A stretch of 64,000 nt of DNA from Hordeum vulgare subsp. vulgare (taxonomy: Eukaryota; Streptophyta; Magnoliopsida; Poales; Poaceae). The first letter of the stretch is position 1. Every line of letters begins with the position of its first letter. The DNA is taken from positions 353,025,823-353,089,822 of the forward strand of contig NC_058524.1 in assembly GCF_904849725.1 (NCBI RefSeq), read 5' to 3'. Below are positions 11,082 through 24,100 of the stretch, piece by piece. The notes beneath the pieces are model-generated. The model worked only from the letters and a program-made list of their open reading frames with translations. It was not told the DNA's origin and made no database searches. Position numbers and translations under genes: made by a program.

Positions 11082-14000
11082 TGTCGGGACCCCGATCCTA
11101 AGCCATAGGAATCCAGCCTGTAACACATCGCATCTCTTTGCGGTCTCACGCACGGTTATCCCCACGGCTGCAGCCTTACCTTAGCCGGGACCGTTTGCGC
11201 CTTTTGACTCGCGTATGCAATTGTGTCGCTAGCAATCCAATGTCAAAGAACCTGCATCAACATTTCTAGTCATAAACTCAAGCGGCAGTTCCGTACAGGG
11301 ACAGACATACATGACCCAGCAAAGCAGGTGTCGGTCATCAACGAATGTAGACGAGTCGTAGCAAGATACAAGGACTCCATTACATACGCGTGACATTTCC
11401 CAAAGGGACAGACACATCAGCTAAGAAGGACACATGCCGGTCAACCAATGTGTCCGTAGCAGTAGCAAACTACCATGGCTCGATGGAATCACAAAGGGGC
11501 ATTTCCGTGTAAGGAGTGCTACTAAAGCATACGACTAGGTATTCGAACCCCATACATATCAAGTACAACACACGCACGCAAGGCATACCGATATGTATAG
11601 ATACATCGATGGCATCACAACATAACCATAAACATACAAACTTTATTTAGAAGGCTCGGAAGAGCCACACACATAATATTACACAGGTAGGGTCTCCCGA
11701 CCCATCATCACAAGTCATACAAACAAGTCTTATAAGCCAGCGGAAGATTTAAACTATCTGAGTACAGACAGATGGAAAGATAAAGGCACATGGCCTGACT
11801 ATCTACAGACCCAACCTAGGGCCAGATCGTAGCTGGGATACCAGCTACTCGTCATCGTCAACGTCTAGGTAGAACCCTCCATTAGGGTCATTAACAACCT
11901 CTGCAACGATAATTAAGCAAACATGAGTACAAAAGTACTCAGCAAGACTTTAGGAAATCTATCTACTCATGCACTGTATCAACAAGGAGTTGTGGGTTTT
12001 CATGCGGAAAGCCATCATTTCACTCTTCGCTAGACAACTTGCATTTTTAAATAGTTTTGACAACTATGTTTCTCACACACGAGTCCACTAACACCACAAC
12101 AATACTCCATCGTGGAATCATTCCATCTCCCTACGGAAATGCTATCCACGACACTCAAACTTATCTTGACAATTTTATGAGTAGCCATTATAGTTATCTA
12201 TGAACAAAATATGCTTCCAAGTAGTCCATATCCGCGGACGCGGCTATTCGAATAGATCATAACCCTGCAGGGGTGTACTTCTTCACACACGCTCTCGCCA
12301 CTTATCGCCATGTGCACGTCATGCACCTCGGCAACCCTCAAGCGGAAGCCCAGCGAGGGAGTCGGCCACAACCGTTAACCACGCTAATACTTAGTCCAGG
12401 TCTATCGCCTATCTGAGGGTAACCTGCACAGAAGTCCGACCGAGGTTTCCACCATGGCCCCAAATGATGTGCGCAGGGTTCCCAAGCCCAGCATCCGGGT
12501 GCCACTTGTACACCGTGCCACTGCCTACCGCATCATAGCCCACCTCTAAGGTCAGCGTTACACACGGCCTCCAGCATGACTATAAACACCAGAAACTACT
12601 TGTAACTCCTGGACCGAGTACTAAGCGGTTAATAAGTCGAGCGGGGTCATATTTCAGGGCCCAGCATGTGCTAGTATCTTGTCTTGGATTACATGCACGG
12701 AACTCAGTTCCTAAGGACGGTTCCAATGAAACAACCCGCCATGTACTCCTACATAGCCTTTCATTGGTACCTTTACCAAATCAAGTTCAACACGCAATCT
12801 TTACTACTGAACACATTATCACTATTCTGTTCATCATCCAGATGACACACCATACACAACTCTAAGCATAGCATGCATAGCAGGATAAGACACGTCATGG
12901 CTCAAGCAACTACCAGGTATGCTAGGTTGCAAGGTTCAGCTATTTACTGTGACAAGGACAGGTCATGCAAAGGAAGTGGGTTCAACTAATGTGGTAAAAG
13001 CATTGACAACATTTTGACCTAATGCAATAAGTAAGAGTAGGAGCGAGAACATGGGATTTATCGGGATGATCAAAATGGTTGCTTGCCTTGTTGCTCAGCA
13101 GAGGGGTGATATCCGTCAGTCGGATAATCAGACGTATCCGGAGGGGCGGAGCCTACCAGAATAACAACAATCAATCAATATCAAACATATGCAAAAAAAT
13201 GATGCATGAAATGCAATGTAGCATGGTTTGAAATGACTAGCAGAACCCTTTGGGGTGTTCTTGAGTTGAAATCATAATTCAAATATCATTTGAATTATAA
13301 TTTATCAAATTCTTTTAATTGATTTGACCTGATGCTATTTCATAACTTTGTTTTTCATGCATGAAAATAACACCATTGGATTCCTTGAATTTTTCTGATC
13401 CTTCTACATATATTATTTGTCAAATTTGGAGTTATATTCAATTTTCTATGATTTTCCAAAGTTTTGAATTCATTGTGGAATTATTTTTAAACAGGAAATA
13501 CTTTATTGCATCAGCATGACATCAGCAGGTCCAACTTGCCGTTGAAAGTCAAACCTGACCAGTGGGACCCACTGGTCAGTGACTCTAGCCAGTTTTTAGT
13601 TTTAATTTAACTTAATTAACAAATTATCAGGGTTGGACCCACATGTCAGTGTCTGTTTATGTTTTTATTTAATTAATTATTTTTATTAGACTAATCCTAA
13701 TTAGCCTGGGGTCTGGCCCCACTTGCCAAAGACTCACGGGAGTCAGATCCACTGGTCGCGAGCTGGATCTCACCGGCGATGAGCCTCCGGCGACCACAGA
13801 GACGGCGGAGGGGCTCGAGAATCTCATTCCGACGACCAAACTTCACACGAAGGGCACCAAACGAACCAGCACACAGCTGCAGTTCCATTCCTGCAAAGAA
13901 CTGGGGCTAATATGGCCGGAGATGACGCCGTCGACGAGCTTGGCGGCGGCCGAAGCTCGGGCTATGTTGGGATCATCGAAACAGAGGCCATTTTCATGCG

Positions 14001-15143
14001 GGGCTGGGCTCCTAGAGCATCTACGCGACACACTGAAGCCATTGGTGGCCTCAGATGGACCAGCCGATCACCGGAGAGCTACCGGCGACGAGGTCCCGCG
14101 GCGGATCTCGTCGGGCTCCGGTGGAATCAGGGCCTAGAGGAAGGGATCGAGGGGGAAAACTTGGGGGAAAGAACCCTGAGCTCATGGGGAGTGCAGAGGC
14201 ATCGAGAGTGGGCTTTGGGATGTCCCGAGGAGGGAGAACAACGGCGGCATGCTCCGGAGACCCCGAGGAGGAAGACGATGGCGTCACGGCATCTCACGAG
14301 TTCTTGGCGTCGCGCGACTGGCTGGAGAGCTTCGGGGAGATTCGGCGGAGCTAACGCGCAGCTCAGGAGAGAGGGAGAAGGACTGGAGCGATGGCGAGCT
14401 CGAGCTCAAGCTTGCGGTCATGGCGGCCGGGAGGAGAAGAGAGCAGGGGGCGAATGAGGCGAGGAGGAGCTCGGGGAGGCCTTCGGGGAGCTTATCCAAT
14501 CGCGCCAACGCCTCAGGGTGAGGCAGACGAGCACGCAGCTGCGTGGGCGCGCCGGGGAACGCGGCGGCCTCCTCCTGCTCCGACTGGCAAGAGGAAGACG
14601 ACAGGGGAAGCAGCTGGGCATGGGCCAGGTGAGCGACACGTAAGGGTTTTCCCATTTTTCTTCTTTTCTGTTTTCTGTTTATTCTTTCTGTTATTTGTTT
14701 TGTTTTATTTTTGGCTCCAAACTATTCCTAAAATAGTTTGAAAAATACCAGAGTGTTAGTTGGAATATTTCCAGTTACATATAAAGTTTTCAACATTTTT
14801 GGAATCTTTGAATTATTTGAAATCAAATATATAGTTGATTTCAGGAGCTTTGAACTTAAATTTAAAATGCCAAAAGTATTTTGAAAATAGGTTTCGTCTC
14901 TGATATCTTGTTTTCTATATTTATCAGAAAAGATGAACTTTTCTAATGGCCATTTTGGGTTCATTGATTTGGCACTTGTTGGAATTCTTTTGAATAAAAG
15001 GTGGCTAGGGTTTTGCTTTGGTTTTCTTTACTTTGCTTTGGATTTCATTTCCTTCCTTGAGTGCAATTCAAATTCTTAAGATGCAATGCAAGAAAACATG
15101 AGCTCAAGTTGCTAAAACCCTACCAGGGATCAGGGATGTGACA
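11082..15143 (-). repeat. Chromovirus 3' LTR (left copy)
   Basis: On the plus strand it runs TGTCGGGACCCCGATCC to GATCAGGGATGTGACA. It has AT-rich ends and a GC-rich block at about 13760-14640 that gives chance ORFs on both strands. Those frames are not kept in the second LTR, so I do not call them genes. Confidence 0.92.
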
Positions 15144-15160
15144 ATTCACCCCCACTCAAA
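15144..15160 (-). promoter_or_regulatory. Polypurine tract of the chromovirus
   Basis: The minus strand reads TTTTGAGTGGGGGTGAAT directly before the LTR start TGTCACATCC, which is the expected plus-strand primer position. Confidence 0.8.
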
Positions 15161-15210
15161 AGAATCTCGTCCCGACATTTGGAAGTCAGAAATAGCGCGG
15201 GATACTCAAG

Positions 15211-18200
15211 TCAGAGACGATCCTCTCTTTCCCATATTGCCTCCTTTTCAGAATGATTCGACCATTGAACTTTAAGAAACTTGAGGTTTCGACGTCGAGT
15301 GGTACGCTCAGCTTGATCAAGAATACGCACAGGGTATTCTCGGTATGAAAGGTCATCTTGGAGATCAAGCGTTTCGTGGTCCACTTCACGGATAGGATCC
15401 GAAAAGCAACGCCTGAGTTGCGAGACGTGGAATACATCATGAACCTTGGAAAGATGCGGAGGAAGTTCCAATTGGTAGGCAACTTCTCCTCGTTTGGCAA
15501 GAATGCGAAAAGGACCAATATAACGAGGAGCCAACTTGCCCTTGATACCAAAACGATGGGTACCCTTCAATGGTGTAACCCGAAGGTAAGCCTTCTCGTC
15601 AACTTCAAAGGTCACAACCTTATGATGACGATCATCTTGGCTCTTTTGACGAGACTGGGCTATTTTCAACTTTTCACAAAGAATGCGAACTTGCTCTTCT
15701 GCATCCTGGATCATATCCGGACCAAAGAGTTGCCTCTCTCCGGTTTCTGACCAATTAAAAGGTGTTCGACATCTTCGTCCATAGAGAACTTCAAAAGGAG
15801 CTTTGCCCAAGCTTGCTTGATAAATATTGTTATTGGCAAATTCGGCGAATGGAAGGCACTTCTCCCAATTCATATCGAACGATATAACACAATCTCGAAG
15901 CATATCTTCTAGGACTTGATTCACCCTTTCTACTTGACCACTTGATTGGGGATGGAAAGTAGTGCTAAAAGATAAGTGAGTTCCCATGGCATTCTGAAAA
16001 CTCTCCCAGAAGCGAGAAGTAAAGATACGTCCACGGTCTGAGTTAATCTCCACGGGAAAACCATGAAGAGACACTATTCGAGAGATATATAACTCTGCTA
16101 GCTGGCTAGCTGTTATACTCTCACGAACTGGAAGAAAATGAGCTACTTTGGAAAGATGGCCAATGACCACAAAGATAGTGTTATTTCCTTTCTTGGTCTT
16201 GGGAAATCCGGTGATGAAATCCATACTGACTTTATCCCATTTTCATTCAGGAATAGCTAAAGGTTGAAGGGTGCCAGCAGGCCTTTGATGTTTTGCCTTA
16301 AATCGACGACAAACCTCGCAGTTAGCAACGAACTCAACAATTTCTCTCTTCATCCTAGTCCACCAAAACCTCTGGCGTAGGTCCAGATACATCTTAGTAC
16401 TACCAGGATGAATGGTGAGAGGAGAATCATGATCCTCTTTAAGGATTAACTACCTTAGATGTGGATTCTTAGGAACCACTAGACGATTATGGAAGATCAC
16501 AACATCTTGATCATTCATGGAGAATTCCTTAGCGTTTCCGCTAATAATATTCTCCTTGATCCGTGATATACCCTTATCACGCTTCTGGCCAGCTATGATT
16601 TGATCCTTAAGAGTAGGCTTCGCCACCAGGGTAGAAAGGAATCCTTGAGGAACAATGTGAAGATTTAACTTCCGAAATTCCTCATAGAGATGTGGTTGAC
16701 CTCGTTGTAGCATCTGGTTGTTACAATAAGACTTACGACTTAGTGCACCAGCCATAACATTGGCCTTCCCCGGGGTGTAAGTTATCCCTAAGTCGTAATT
16801 CGTGATCAACTCAACCTACCGTCTTTGCCTGAGATTCAAATCCGGCTGGGTGAAGATATATTTCAGACTTTAGTGATGAGTGAATATTTCATAACGATTA
16901 CCGAGAAGGTAATGTCGCTAGGATTTAAGTGCATGGACTACAGCTGCAAGCTCAAGATCATGCGTAGGATAATTATCCTCATGTGGGCGCAACTGTCGAG
17001 ATGCGTATGCAACCACATGACGATCCTACATGAGAATGCAACCTAATCCTTGTCGCGAGGCGTCGCAGTAGATAACAAAGTCCTTAGAGAAATCTGGTGG
17101 TAGCAACACACGTGCGGAAGTCTGGCGTCTTTTCAGTTCGTGAAAACTATGCTGACACTGTGGTGTCCACTCGAACTTTTTATCTTTCTTGAGGAGTTCA
17201 GCTAAAGGCTTTGCAACCTTCGAGAAATTCTCGACAAAGCGGCGACAATAGTTCGCTAGACCAAGAAAACTCCTAACTTGCTTAACCGATTCAGGTTGAG
17301 TCCAATCAAGGACAGCTTGAACTCTCTCGGGATTGACAGCAATACCCTTACCAGAGATTACGTGGCCTAGATAGGTCACTTCTAGTAACTAAAATTCACA
17401 TTTTGAAAACTTTGCATACAGGCGGTGCTCTCGAAGTTTCGTCAATACCAGCCTTAGATGCTCGGCATGTTCTTGTTCGTTCTTCGAGTAGATGAGAATG
17501 TCATCGAGGTACACTACGACGAATTTATCCAAATACTCCATGAAGATTGAATTCATCAAGCGAGAGAAGGTGGCTGGGGCATTGGTTAAACCAAAGGACA
17601 TGACGGTGTACTCGTATTGGCCATAACGAGTGACAAAAGCCGTCTTTGGAATGTCCCCATTCTTGATCTTGATTTGATGGTATCCCAACCTCAAATCCAT
17701 TTTGGAAAATACTGAGGATCCAGCGAGCTGATCATACAGGCCGTTGATCCTGGGGAGCGGATACTTGTTCTTTATGGTGACTAGATTAACTAGTCGGTAA
17801 TCTACAACCATCGGATCCGTTCCATCTTTCTTCTTGACGAAGAAGATGGGACAAGCCCAAGGAGAAGAGCTAGGACGAATGAAACCTTTATTCAAGGCCT
17901 CATCTAATTGCTTCTTAAGTTCGGCTAGCTCCAGGGATGCCATCTTATAAGGTCTTCTGGCTATGGGACAGTTGCCGGAACAAGGTCTATCACAAACTCT
18001 ACATCTCTGTCAGGTGGAATTCCTGGCAGTTCATGTGGAAAAACATCCAGGAAGTCACGGACTACCGGAATGTCTTCAAATTCTGGAAGAGGGTTGGCAT
18101 TGAGGGAATAGAGTTGGCATTTGGCAACTCGAGTAGAGACATTGACTATCTCACCCGAGGGATGGGTAAGCTGAACATTTATAGAATGAGTATCAATCTT

Positions 18201-18410
18201 GGCATAATGTGCTGACATCCAGTAGATACCCAAGATGATATTGATATCCGAAGATTTCAGGGCTATCAAAGATGCTAGAAAAACTAGCCTGTCTACTAGA
18301 ATTTCATTGTCATAGGTTATCCTGGAGGTTTGCCACTTACTACTAGGGGTTTGGACAACCAATGGGATTGGCATATCACAGAAATACATGTTATGCAACT
18401 GTGCATAACT
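15211..18410 (-). pseudogene. pol: Chromovirus pol (RT, RNase H, integrase, chromodomain), broken
   Basis: From right to left on the minus strand: the protease remainder and linker (18398-17961), RT (17943-17389, with YLDD and DYRLVN-type motifs), connection and RNase H (17379-17026 with YCDAS; a later piece at 16809-16450), then integrase (16224-15211). Integrase retains SDRG and the GQVERVNQ glutamate, and ends in a chromodomain (YPVRILDQ to WEREDRL). Breaks are a frameshift of about one base near 17968, a stop between RT and RNase H near 17389, and several breaks from 17026 to 16225. RNase H has VMAGALSR where VADALSR is usual, a D-to-G change. The integrase-chromodomain frame is still open for 337 codons. 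The element can no longer encode a complete pol. Confidence 0.9.
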
Positions 18411-19598
18411 TTATGAAATGAAGGAATGAGATGACCCAGTGTGAAAAAGAACAGACGCTGGGTGATGATTAACAAGGAGCGTACCTAGTATGACGTTGGG
18501 ATCCTGTGCAGCTTCTTCTGCTGAAACATAGTTCACACGGCCATGTGCAGGAGTTGGCTTCACGTAGTAAGATTTGCCGGACTTGCCTTGCCCAACGGAC
18601 TTTCCAGGTTGCTTGGCACCCATATTCTGAGGACACTCTCGGGAATAGTGCCCTGGTTCTCCACACTTGTAACAGATCACCTGATTGGCACGTGGTGCAG
18701 CATTGCTAGCTGGACCACCATAGGTTTTTGCTGGAGGGTTGGTCTGATTCGCCTGAGGCGCCACATAGGATGGCCTCGGAGTATATATTGGCGGCAGAGA
18801 ACTATTTGGAACCCATAGCCTGTATTTTGGAAACGCGGAACCAGATGACGAGCCAGAGTCACACGAGTGCTTCTTTGTAGCTTCATAGTCGGTATGACCA
18901 GTCTCGGCACCGATCGCCTTGTTGACAAGAGCTTGAAATCTTGTACATTCGTGGAGGCGCAAATCACGACGAAGTTCAGGGCTCAGACCCTTGCGGGATC
19001 TTGCTTGCTTCTTGGCATCAGTTGACACCTCTTCAGTTGCATAGCGGGCAAGGTTACCGAACTCGCGGCTATAGGCATCCACGGTCAATTTTCCCTGGGT
19101 GAATGCACAGAACTCCTCTCTCTTTTTGTCCATCAGACCCTCTGGAATATGGTGCAGATGGAAGGCTGCACTAAAGTCTGCCCATGTGGCTACTAGTCCA
19201 GCAGGACGCATAGCTTCAAAGTTCTCCCACCACAGATTGGCGGGCCCTTCCAGAAAGTATGCCGCAAAGGTCACCTTGTCGGCCTCGGAAAGATTTGCAG
19301 AGCGAATCTTGCACGATATACTGCACAACCAGTCATGAGCGTCGAGGGGATCGACGGAGTGATGGAACTTCAGAGGATTCATCTTCACAAAGTCATTGAG
19401 GTACACCGCATCATTCCTAGGCTGACGAGCCGTATTTTTCTCAATACGCTCTAACAGATGGTTGGTCTCCCTTTTGTTTCTTTCTGCCTCAAGCATAACT
19501 TCCGCCAGAGAGGGCGGGTGAGGCAGTTCCTCCTGCGATGCTTGACTACCCTCTCCTTGCTCATGAGCAGGGGCACGGGTCAACCTGGTGAACACCAT
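18411..19598 (-). pseudogene. gag: Chromovirus gag and start of protease
   Basis: I take the ATG at 19598 (protein start MVFTRLTRAP) as the start because it follows a splice-acceptor-like TTTGTCAG by one base; an in-frame ATG six codons earlier is less likely. The frame shows a retrotransposon gag domain (WWENFEAMRPAG region, residues about 85-230) and a CCHC zinc knuckle (CYKCGEPGHYSRECP, about residue 310). It then enters protease at VLFHTGSSHSFIS, where the catalytic DTG has become HTG. An in-frame TAA at 18413-18411 ends it, and the same frame continues into pol, so gag, protease and pol were one polyprotein. Gag forms the virus-like particle that packages element RNA in the cytoplasm. 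Confidence 0.9.
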
Positions 19599-19952
19599 CC
19601 TGACAAACAAACTCACAGCTTAGACCAATATCAACATCAATACTAACTATGGATTAAGAATACACTGAACACATGGAATGCGGAAATGAACATCCAAACA
19701 ACATGGTAACAAGCAACTTCTATATATACACCATGGTTCATACACACCATTACATAGTTCAGTACAACCTTAACCGAAGAGCAAACTACTGAAAAGATGA
19801 CACTACTCATCAGAGGCTTTCCAAGCTTCCTATACATTATTTATCTATGCCTCCGGAATTCATCTCTCGACATAAACATACTCCACAAGACACACATGAC
19901 CGTGGAAGTACAACTACTACCATGCTATCCTTCCACTCATGGGTTCAGGCAT

Positions 19953-20684
19953 TCACATAGAACATCTCATAAAGGTTGCCTCCATGACCTGGGAGCTCAA
20001 CCTGCGGATCAGGAAATACTCCAGCCTGAGACCCCTGGGAACCGTAAGGGCACGGGTGTGGCCTTGGTCCCTTGACTGGTGGTAGTAGAGGCCCCGAAGA
20101 GGGGTGACTCCTCCTATAGCAGGCCAGTCAACATGAGCCAGAAGATGGGTCCTAACAGGGTTCAGCATCTCCATATCTCCATACCCTATCTGGACTACAG
20201 GTGACTGCTGTGTCAAAGCCGTCCACAGACGGGCACGTGTAGCATAGAGCTCCATACGAAGGGCACGAGCATCCCTGTCTCTATTCTCTAGCATCTCAGA
20301 AGTGGACTGCTGCAGCGGATCCTCCATAGAGGAATAAAAGTAGACCCCATTGAGGTATCCTTCTTCTCCTGGCTGAGAGGCAGGAACATAGCAGAACTCT
20401 GAATTCTGCAGCAGTGCATGTCTGGCCCTCATGATAGTCAGTATTGAATAGGCAGCATCTTGTACTGCCATGTAAATAGTGACCCCCAATTCATAAGACC
20501 AATGGATTGGCTCCTCAGCTCCAGGGTAATCTGGGAATACCCTAACAGTGCATAGGTACCGACTGTGATTAAAATCCTGGTACTGCTCCTCCACTGTGTA
20601 CTCTGGGTACCAGCGGTAACCGGCTACTGACATCATCCTGACTAGCATGGCCGTATGACCCGACACATCAATGCACCTAGTCAT
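19953..20684 (-). CDS. Extra ORF upstream of chromovirus gag (orf0-like), unknown function
   Basis: This open frame of about 243 codons lies between the primer-binding site and gag, on the same strand. The frame is open further upstream to 20843, but a splice-acceptor-like TTACTCTCTATTTTCAG ends at 20718. The first ATG after it is at 20684, so I use that start. The protein has no motif I recognise. Visible features are many Tyr/Met residues, an aromatic stretch (YRWYPEYTVEEQYQDF), and a charged helix-like segment (ENRDRDARALRMELYATRAR). Extra ORFs 5' of gag are known in grass chromoviruses; rice RIRE3/RIRE8 orf0 is the example I recall. No stop interrupts it, although gag and pol next to it are broken. 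It might be a structural or RNA-handling accessory protein, but that is a guess. Confidence 0.6.
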   Translation of the reverse strand: MTRCIDVSGHTAMLVRMMSVAGYRWYPEYTVEEQYQDFNHSRYLCTVRVFPDYPGAEEPIHWSYELGVTIYMAVQDAAYSILTIMRARHALLQNSEFCYVPASQPGEEGYLNGVYFYSSMEDPLQQSTSEMLENRDRDARALRMELYATRARLWTALTQQSPVVQIGYGDMEMLNPVRTHLLAHVDWPAIGGVTPLRGLYYHQSRDQGHTRALTVPRGLRLEYFLIRRLSSQVMEATFMRCSM

Positions 20685-20717
20685 ACGGACCACCTGACAA
20701 GAAGGACGGCCAGGCAA

Positions 20718-21053
20718 CTGAAAATAGAGAGTAATGCAAAAAGCATTAGAGCTCTGAAGACAAAATTGGGCAGCATAACAACTGTAAATGCTCAAAAACA
20801 TATTTGAGACAACCCACGAAGATAGGATAGCATAACCACTCAACTATCAAGTTCAATTCCATGGTCATCAAAACTTAATTCTTTTCCTTGAAATAAGAGA
20901 ACCTCGAAGTAACTCTCGACTCGTTGTCCTATAATCTACCAATCAGAAACACGAGCCTAATAGAAAGATAAGTAACCTAATTCTTAATCCCCGCAGAAAA
21001 GACGAGGATGACCAGAATAGAATAACTTGAGAAGAGAAGCAAGAATCTTACGT
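20718..21053 (-). promoter_or_regulatory. Candidate leader intron of the chromovirus RNA
   Basis: On the minus strand a donor-like AACGTAAGAT occurs near 21053, and an acceptor-like pyrimidine tract ending TTTTCAG ends at 20718. Removing these 336 bases would join the leader to the extra ORF just before its first ATG. There is no ATG in the leader exon. This is sequence inference only. Confidence 0.35.
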
Positions 21054-21140
21054 TCCCTTCCACAAACAATTCCCTTATGTATAACTAAAGCAATTCTAGA
21101 CTCAACTTCGACCAGTTTGGCTTAGTAATCCTACAGTCAG

Positions 21141-21158
21141 TCAGGCTCTGATACCAAC
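21141..21158 (-). promoter_or_regulatory. Primer-binding site of the chromovirus (tRNA-Met type)
   Basis: The minus strand reads GTTGGTATCAGAGCCTGA, two bases inside the LTR that starts at 21161. TGGTATCAGAGC is the standard site for initiator methionine tRNA in plant LTR elements and fixes the orientation as minus. Confidence 0.9.
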
Positions 21159-21160
21159 GC

Positions 21161-24100
21161 TGTCGGGACCCCGATCCTAAGCCATAGGAATCCAGCCTGT
21201 AACACATCGCATCTCTTTGCGGTCTCACGCACGGTTATCCCCACTGCTGCAGCCTTACCTTAGCCGGGACCGTTTGCGCCTTTTGACTCGCGTATGCAAT
21301 TTTGTCGCTAGCAATCCAATGTCAAAGAAACCGGATCGACATGTCTAGTCATAAACTCAAGTGGCAGTTCCGTACAGGGACATGCATACATGACCCAACA
21401 AAGCAGGTGTCGGTCATCAACGAATGTAGACGAGTCGTAGCAAGCTACAAGGACTCCATTACATACGCGTGACATTTCCCAAAGGGACAGACACAACAAC
21501 TAAGAAGGACACATGCCGGTCAACCAGTGTGTCCAGAGCAGTAGCGAACTACCTTGGCTCGATGGAATCACAAAGGGGCATTTCCCTGTAAGGAGTGCTA
21601 CTAAAGCATACGACTAGGTATTCGAACCCCATACATATCAAGTACAACACACGCACGCAAGGCATACCGATATGTATAGATACATCGATGGCATCACAAC
21701 ATAACCATAAACATACAAACTTTATTTAGAAGGCTCGGAAGAGCCACACACATAATATTACACAGGTAGGGTCTCCCGACCCATCATCACAAGTCATACA
21801 AACAAGTATTCCAAGCCAACAGAAGATTTAAACTATCTGAGTACAGACAGATGGAAAGATAAAGGCACATGGCCTGACTATCTACATACCCAACCTAGGG
21901 CCAGATCGTAGCTGGGATACCAACTACTCGTCGTCGTCAACGTCTAGGTAGAACCCTCCATTAGGGTCATTAACAACCTCTGCAACGATTATTAAGCAAA
22001 AATGAGTACAAAAGTACTCAGCAAGACTTTAGGAAATCTATCTACTCATGCACTCTATCAAGAAGGAGTTGTGGGTTTTCATGCGGAAAGCCAACATTTC
22101 ACTCTTGGCTAGACAACTTGCATTTTTAAATAGTTTTGACAACTATGTTTCTCGCAAACGAGTCCACTAACACCACAACAATACTCCATCATGGAATCAT
22201 TCCGTATCCCTAAGTAGCCATTATATTTATCTATGAACAACATATGTTTCCAAGTAGTCCATATCCGCGGACGCGGCTATTCGAATAGATCATAACCCTG
22301 CAGGGGTGTACTTCTTCACACACGCTCTCGCCACTTATCGCCATGTGCACGTCATGCACCTCGGCAACCCTCAAGCGGAAGCCCAGCGAGGGAGTCAGCC
22401 ACAACCGTTAACCACGCTAATACTTAGTCCAGGTCTATCGCCTATCTGAGGGTAACCTGCACAGAAGTCCGACCGAGGTTTCCACCATGGCCCCAAACGA
22501 TGTGCGCAGGGTTCCCAAGCCCAGCATCCGGGTGCCACTTGGTACACCGTGCCACTGCCTACCGCATCATAGCCCACCTATAAGGTCAGCGCTACGCACA
22601 GCCTCCAGCATGACTATAAACACCAGAAACTACTTGCAACTCCTGGACCGAGTACTAAGCGGTTAATAAGTCGAGCGGGGTCATATTTCAGGGCCCAGCA
22701 TGTGGTAGTATCTTGTCTTGGATTACATACACGGAACTCAGTTCCTAAGGACGGTTCCAATGAAACAACCCGGCCTGTACTCCTACATAGCCTTTCACCG
22801 GTACCTTTACCAAATCAAGTTCAACACGCAACCTTTACTACTGAACACATTATCACTATTATTTTCATCATCCAGATGACAAACCATACACAACTCTAAG
22901 CATAGCATGCAGAGCAGGATAAGACACATCATGGCTCAAGCAACTACCAGGTATGCTAGGTTGCAAGGTTCAACTATTTACTGTGACAAGGACAGGTCAT
23001 GCAAAGGAAGTGGGTGCAACTAACGTGGTAAAAGCATTGACAGCATTTTGACCTAATGCAATAAGTAAGAGCAGGAGCGAGAACATGGGATTTATCGGGA
23101 TGATCAAAATAATTGCTTGCCTTGTTGCTTAGCAGAGGGGTGATATCCGTCAGTCAGATAATCAGACGTATCCGGAGGGGCGGAGCCTACCGGAATAACA
23201 ACAATCAATCAATATCAAACATATGCAACAAAATGATGCATGAAATGCAATGTAGCATGGTTTGAAATGACTAGCAGAACCCTGTGGGGTGTTCTTGAAT
23301 TGAAATCATAATTCAAATATCATTTGAATTATAATTTATCAAATTATTTAAATTGATTTGACCTGATGATGTTTCATAACTTTGTTTTTCATGCATGAAA
23401 ATAGCACCATTGGATTCCTTGAATTTTTTCGATCCTTTTACATTTATTATTTGTCAAAAGTGGAGTTATATTCAATTTTCTATGAATTTCCAAAGTTTTG
23501 AACTTATTCTAGAATTATTTTTAAACAGAAAAGTCTTTATTGCACCAGCATGACATCAGCAGGTCCAACTGGCCGTTGAAAGTCAAACCTGACCAGTGGG
23601 ATACACTGGTCAGTGACTCTGGCCAGTTTTTAGTTTAAATTTAACTTAATTAATAATTCTAAGGCTTGGACCCACAGGTTAGTGTCTGTTTATGTTTTTA
23701 TTTAATTAATTATTTTTATTAGACTAATCCTAATTAGCCTGGGGGCTGGCCCCACTTGCCAGTGACTGAGGGGAGTCAGATCCACCGGCGGCGAGGTGTA
23801 TCTCACCGGCGATGAGCCTCCGGCGACCATAGAGACGGCGGAGGGGCTCGGGAATCTCATTCCGACGACCAAACTTCACGCGGAGGGCACCAAACGAACC
23901 AGCACACAGCCGTAGTTCCATTCCTGCAAAGAACCGAGGCTAATATGGCCGGAGATGACACCGACGACGAGCTTGGTGGCGGCCGAAGCTCGGGCTATGT
24001 CGGGATCATCGAAACATCGGCCATTTCGCGCGGGGCTGGGCTCCTAGAGCATCTATGCGACGCACTGAAGCCATTGGTGGCCTAAGATGGACCAGCCAAT

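Noticed and set aside
13912..14457. 181-codon plus-strand ORF in the chromovirus left LTR
   Set aside because: It lies in a GC-rich LTR block, has overlapping ORFs on both strands, and the matching frame in the right LTR (23940-24490) is broken. No known domain.
21141..21158. tRNA-like sequence next to the chromovirus LTR
   Set aside because: Only the 18-base complement of a tRNA 3' end is present: a primer-binding site, not a tRNA gene.
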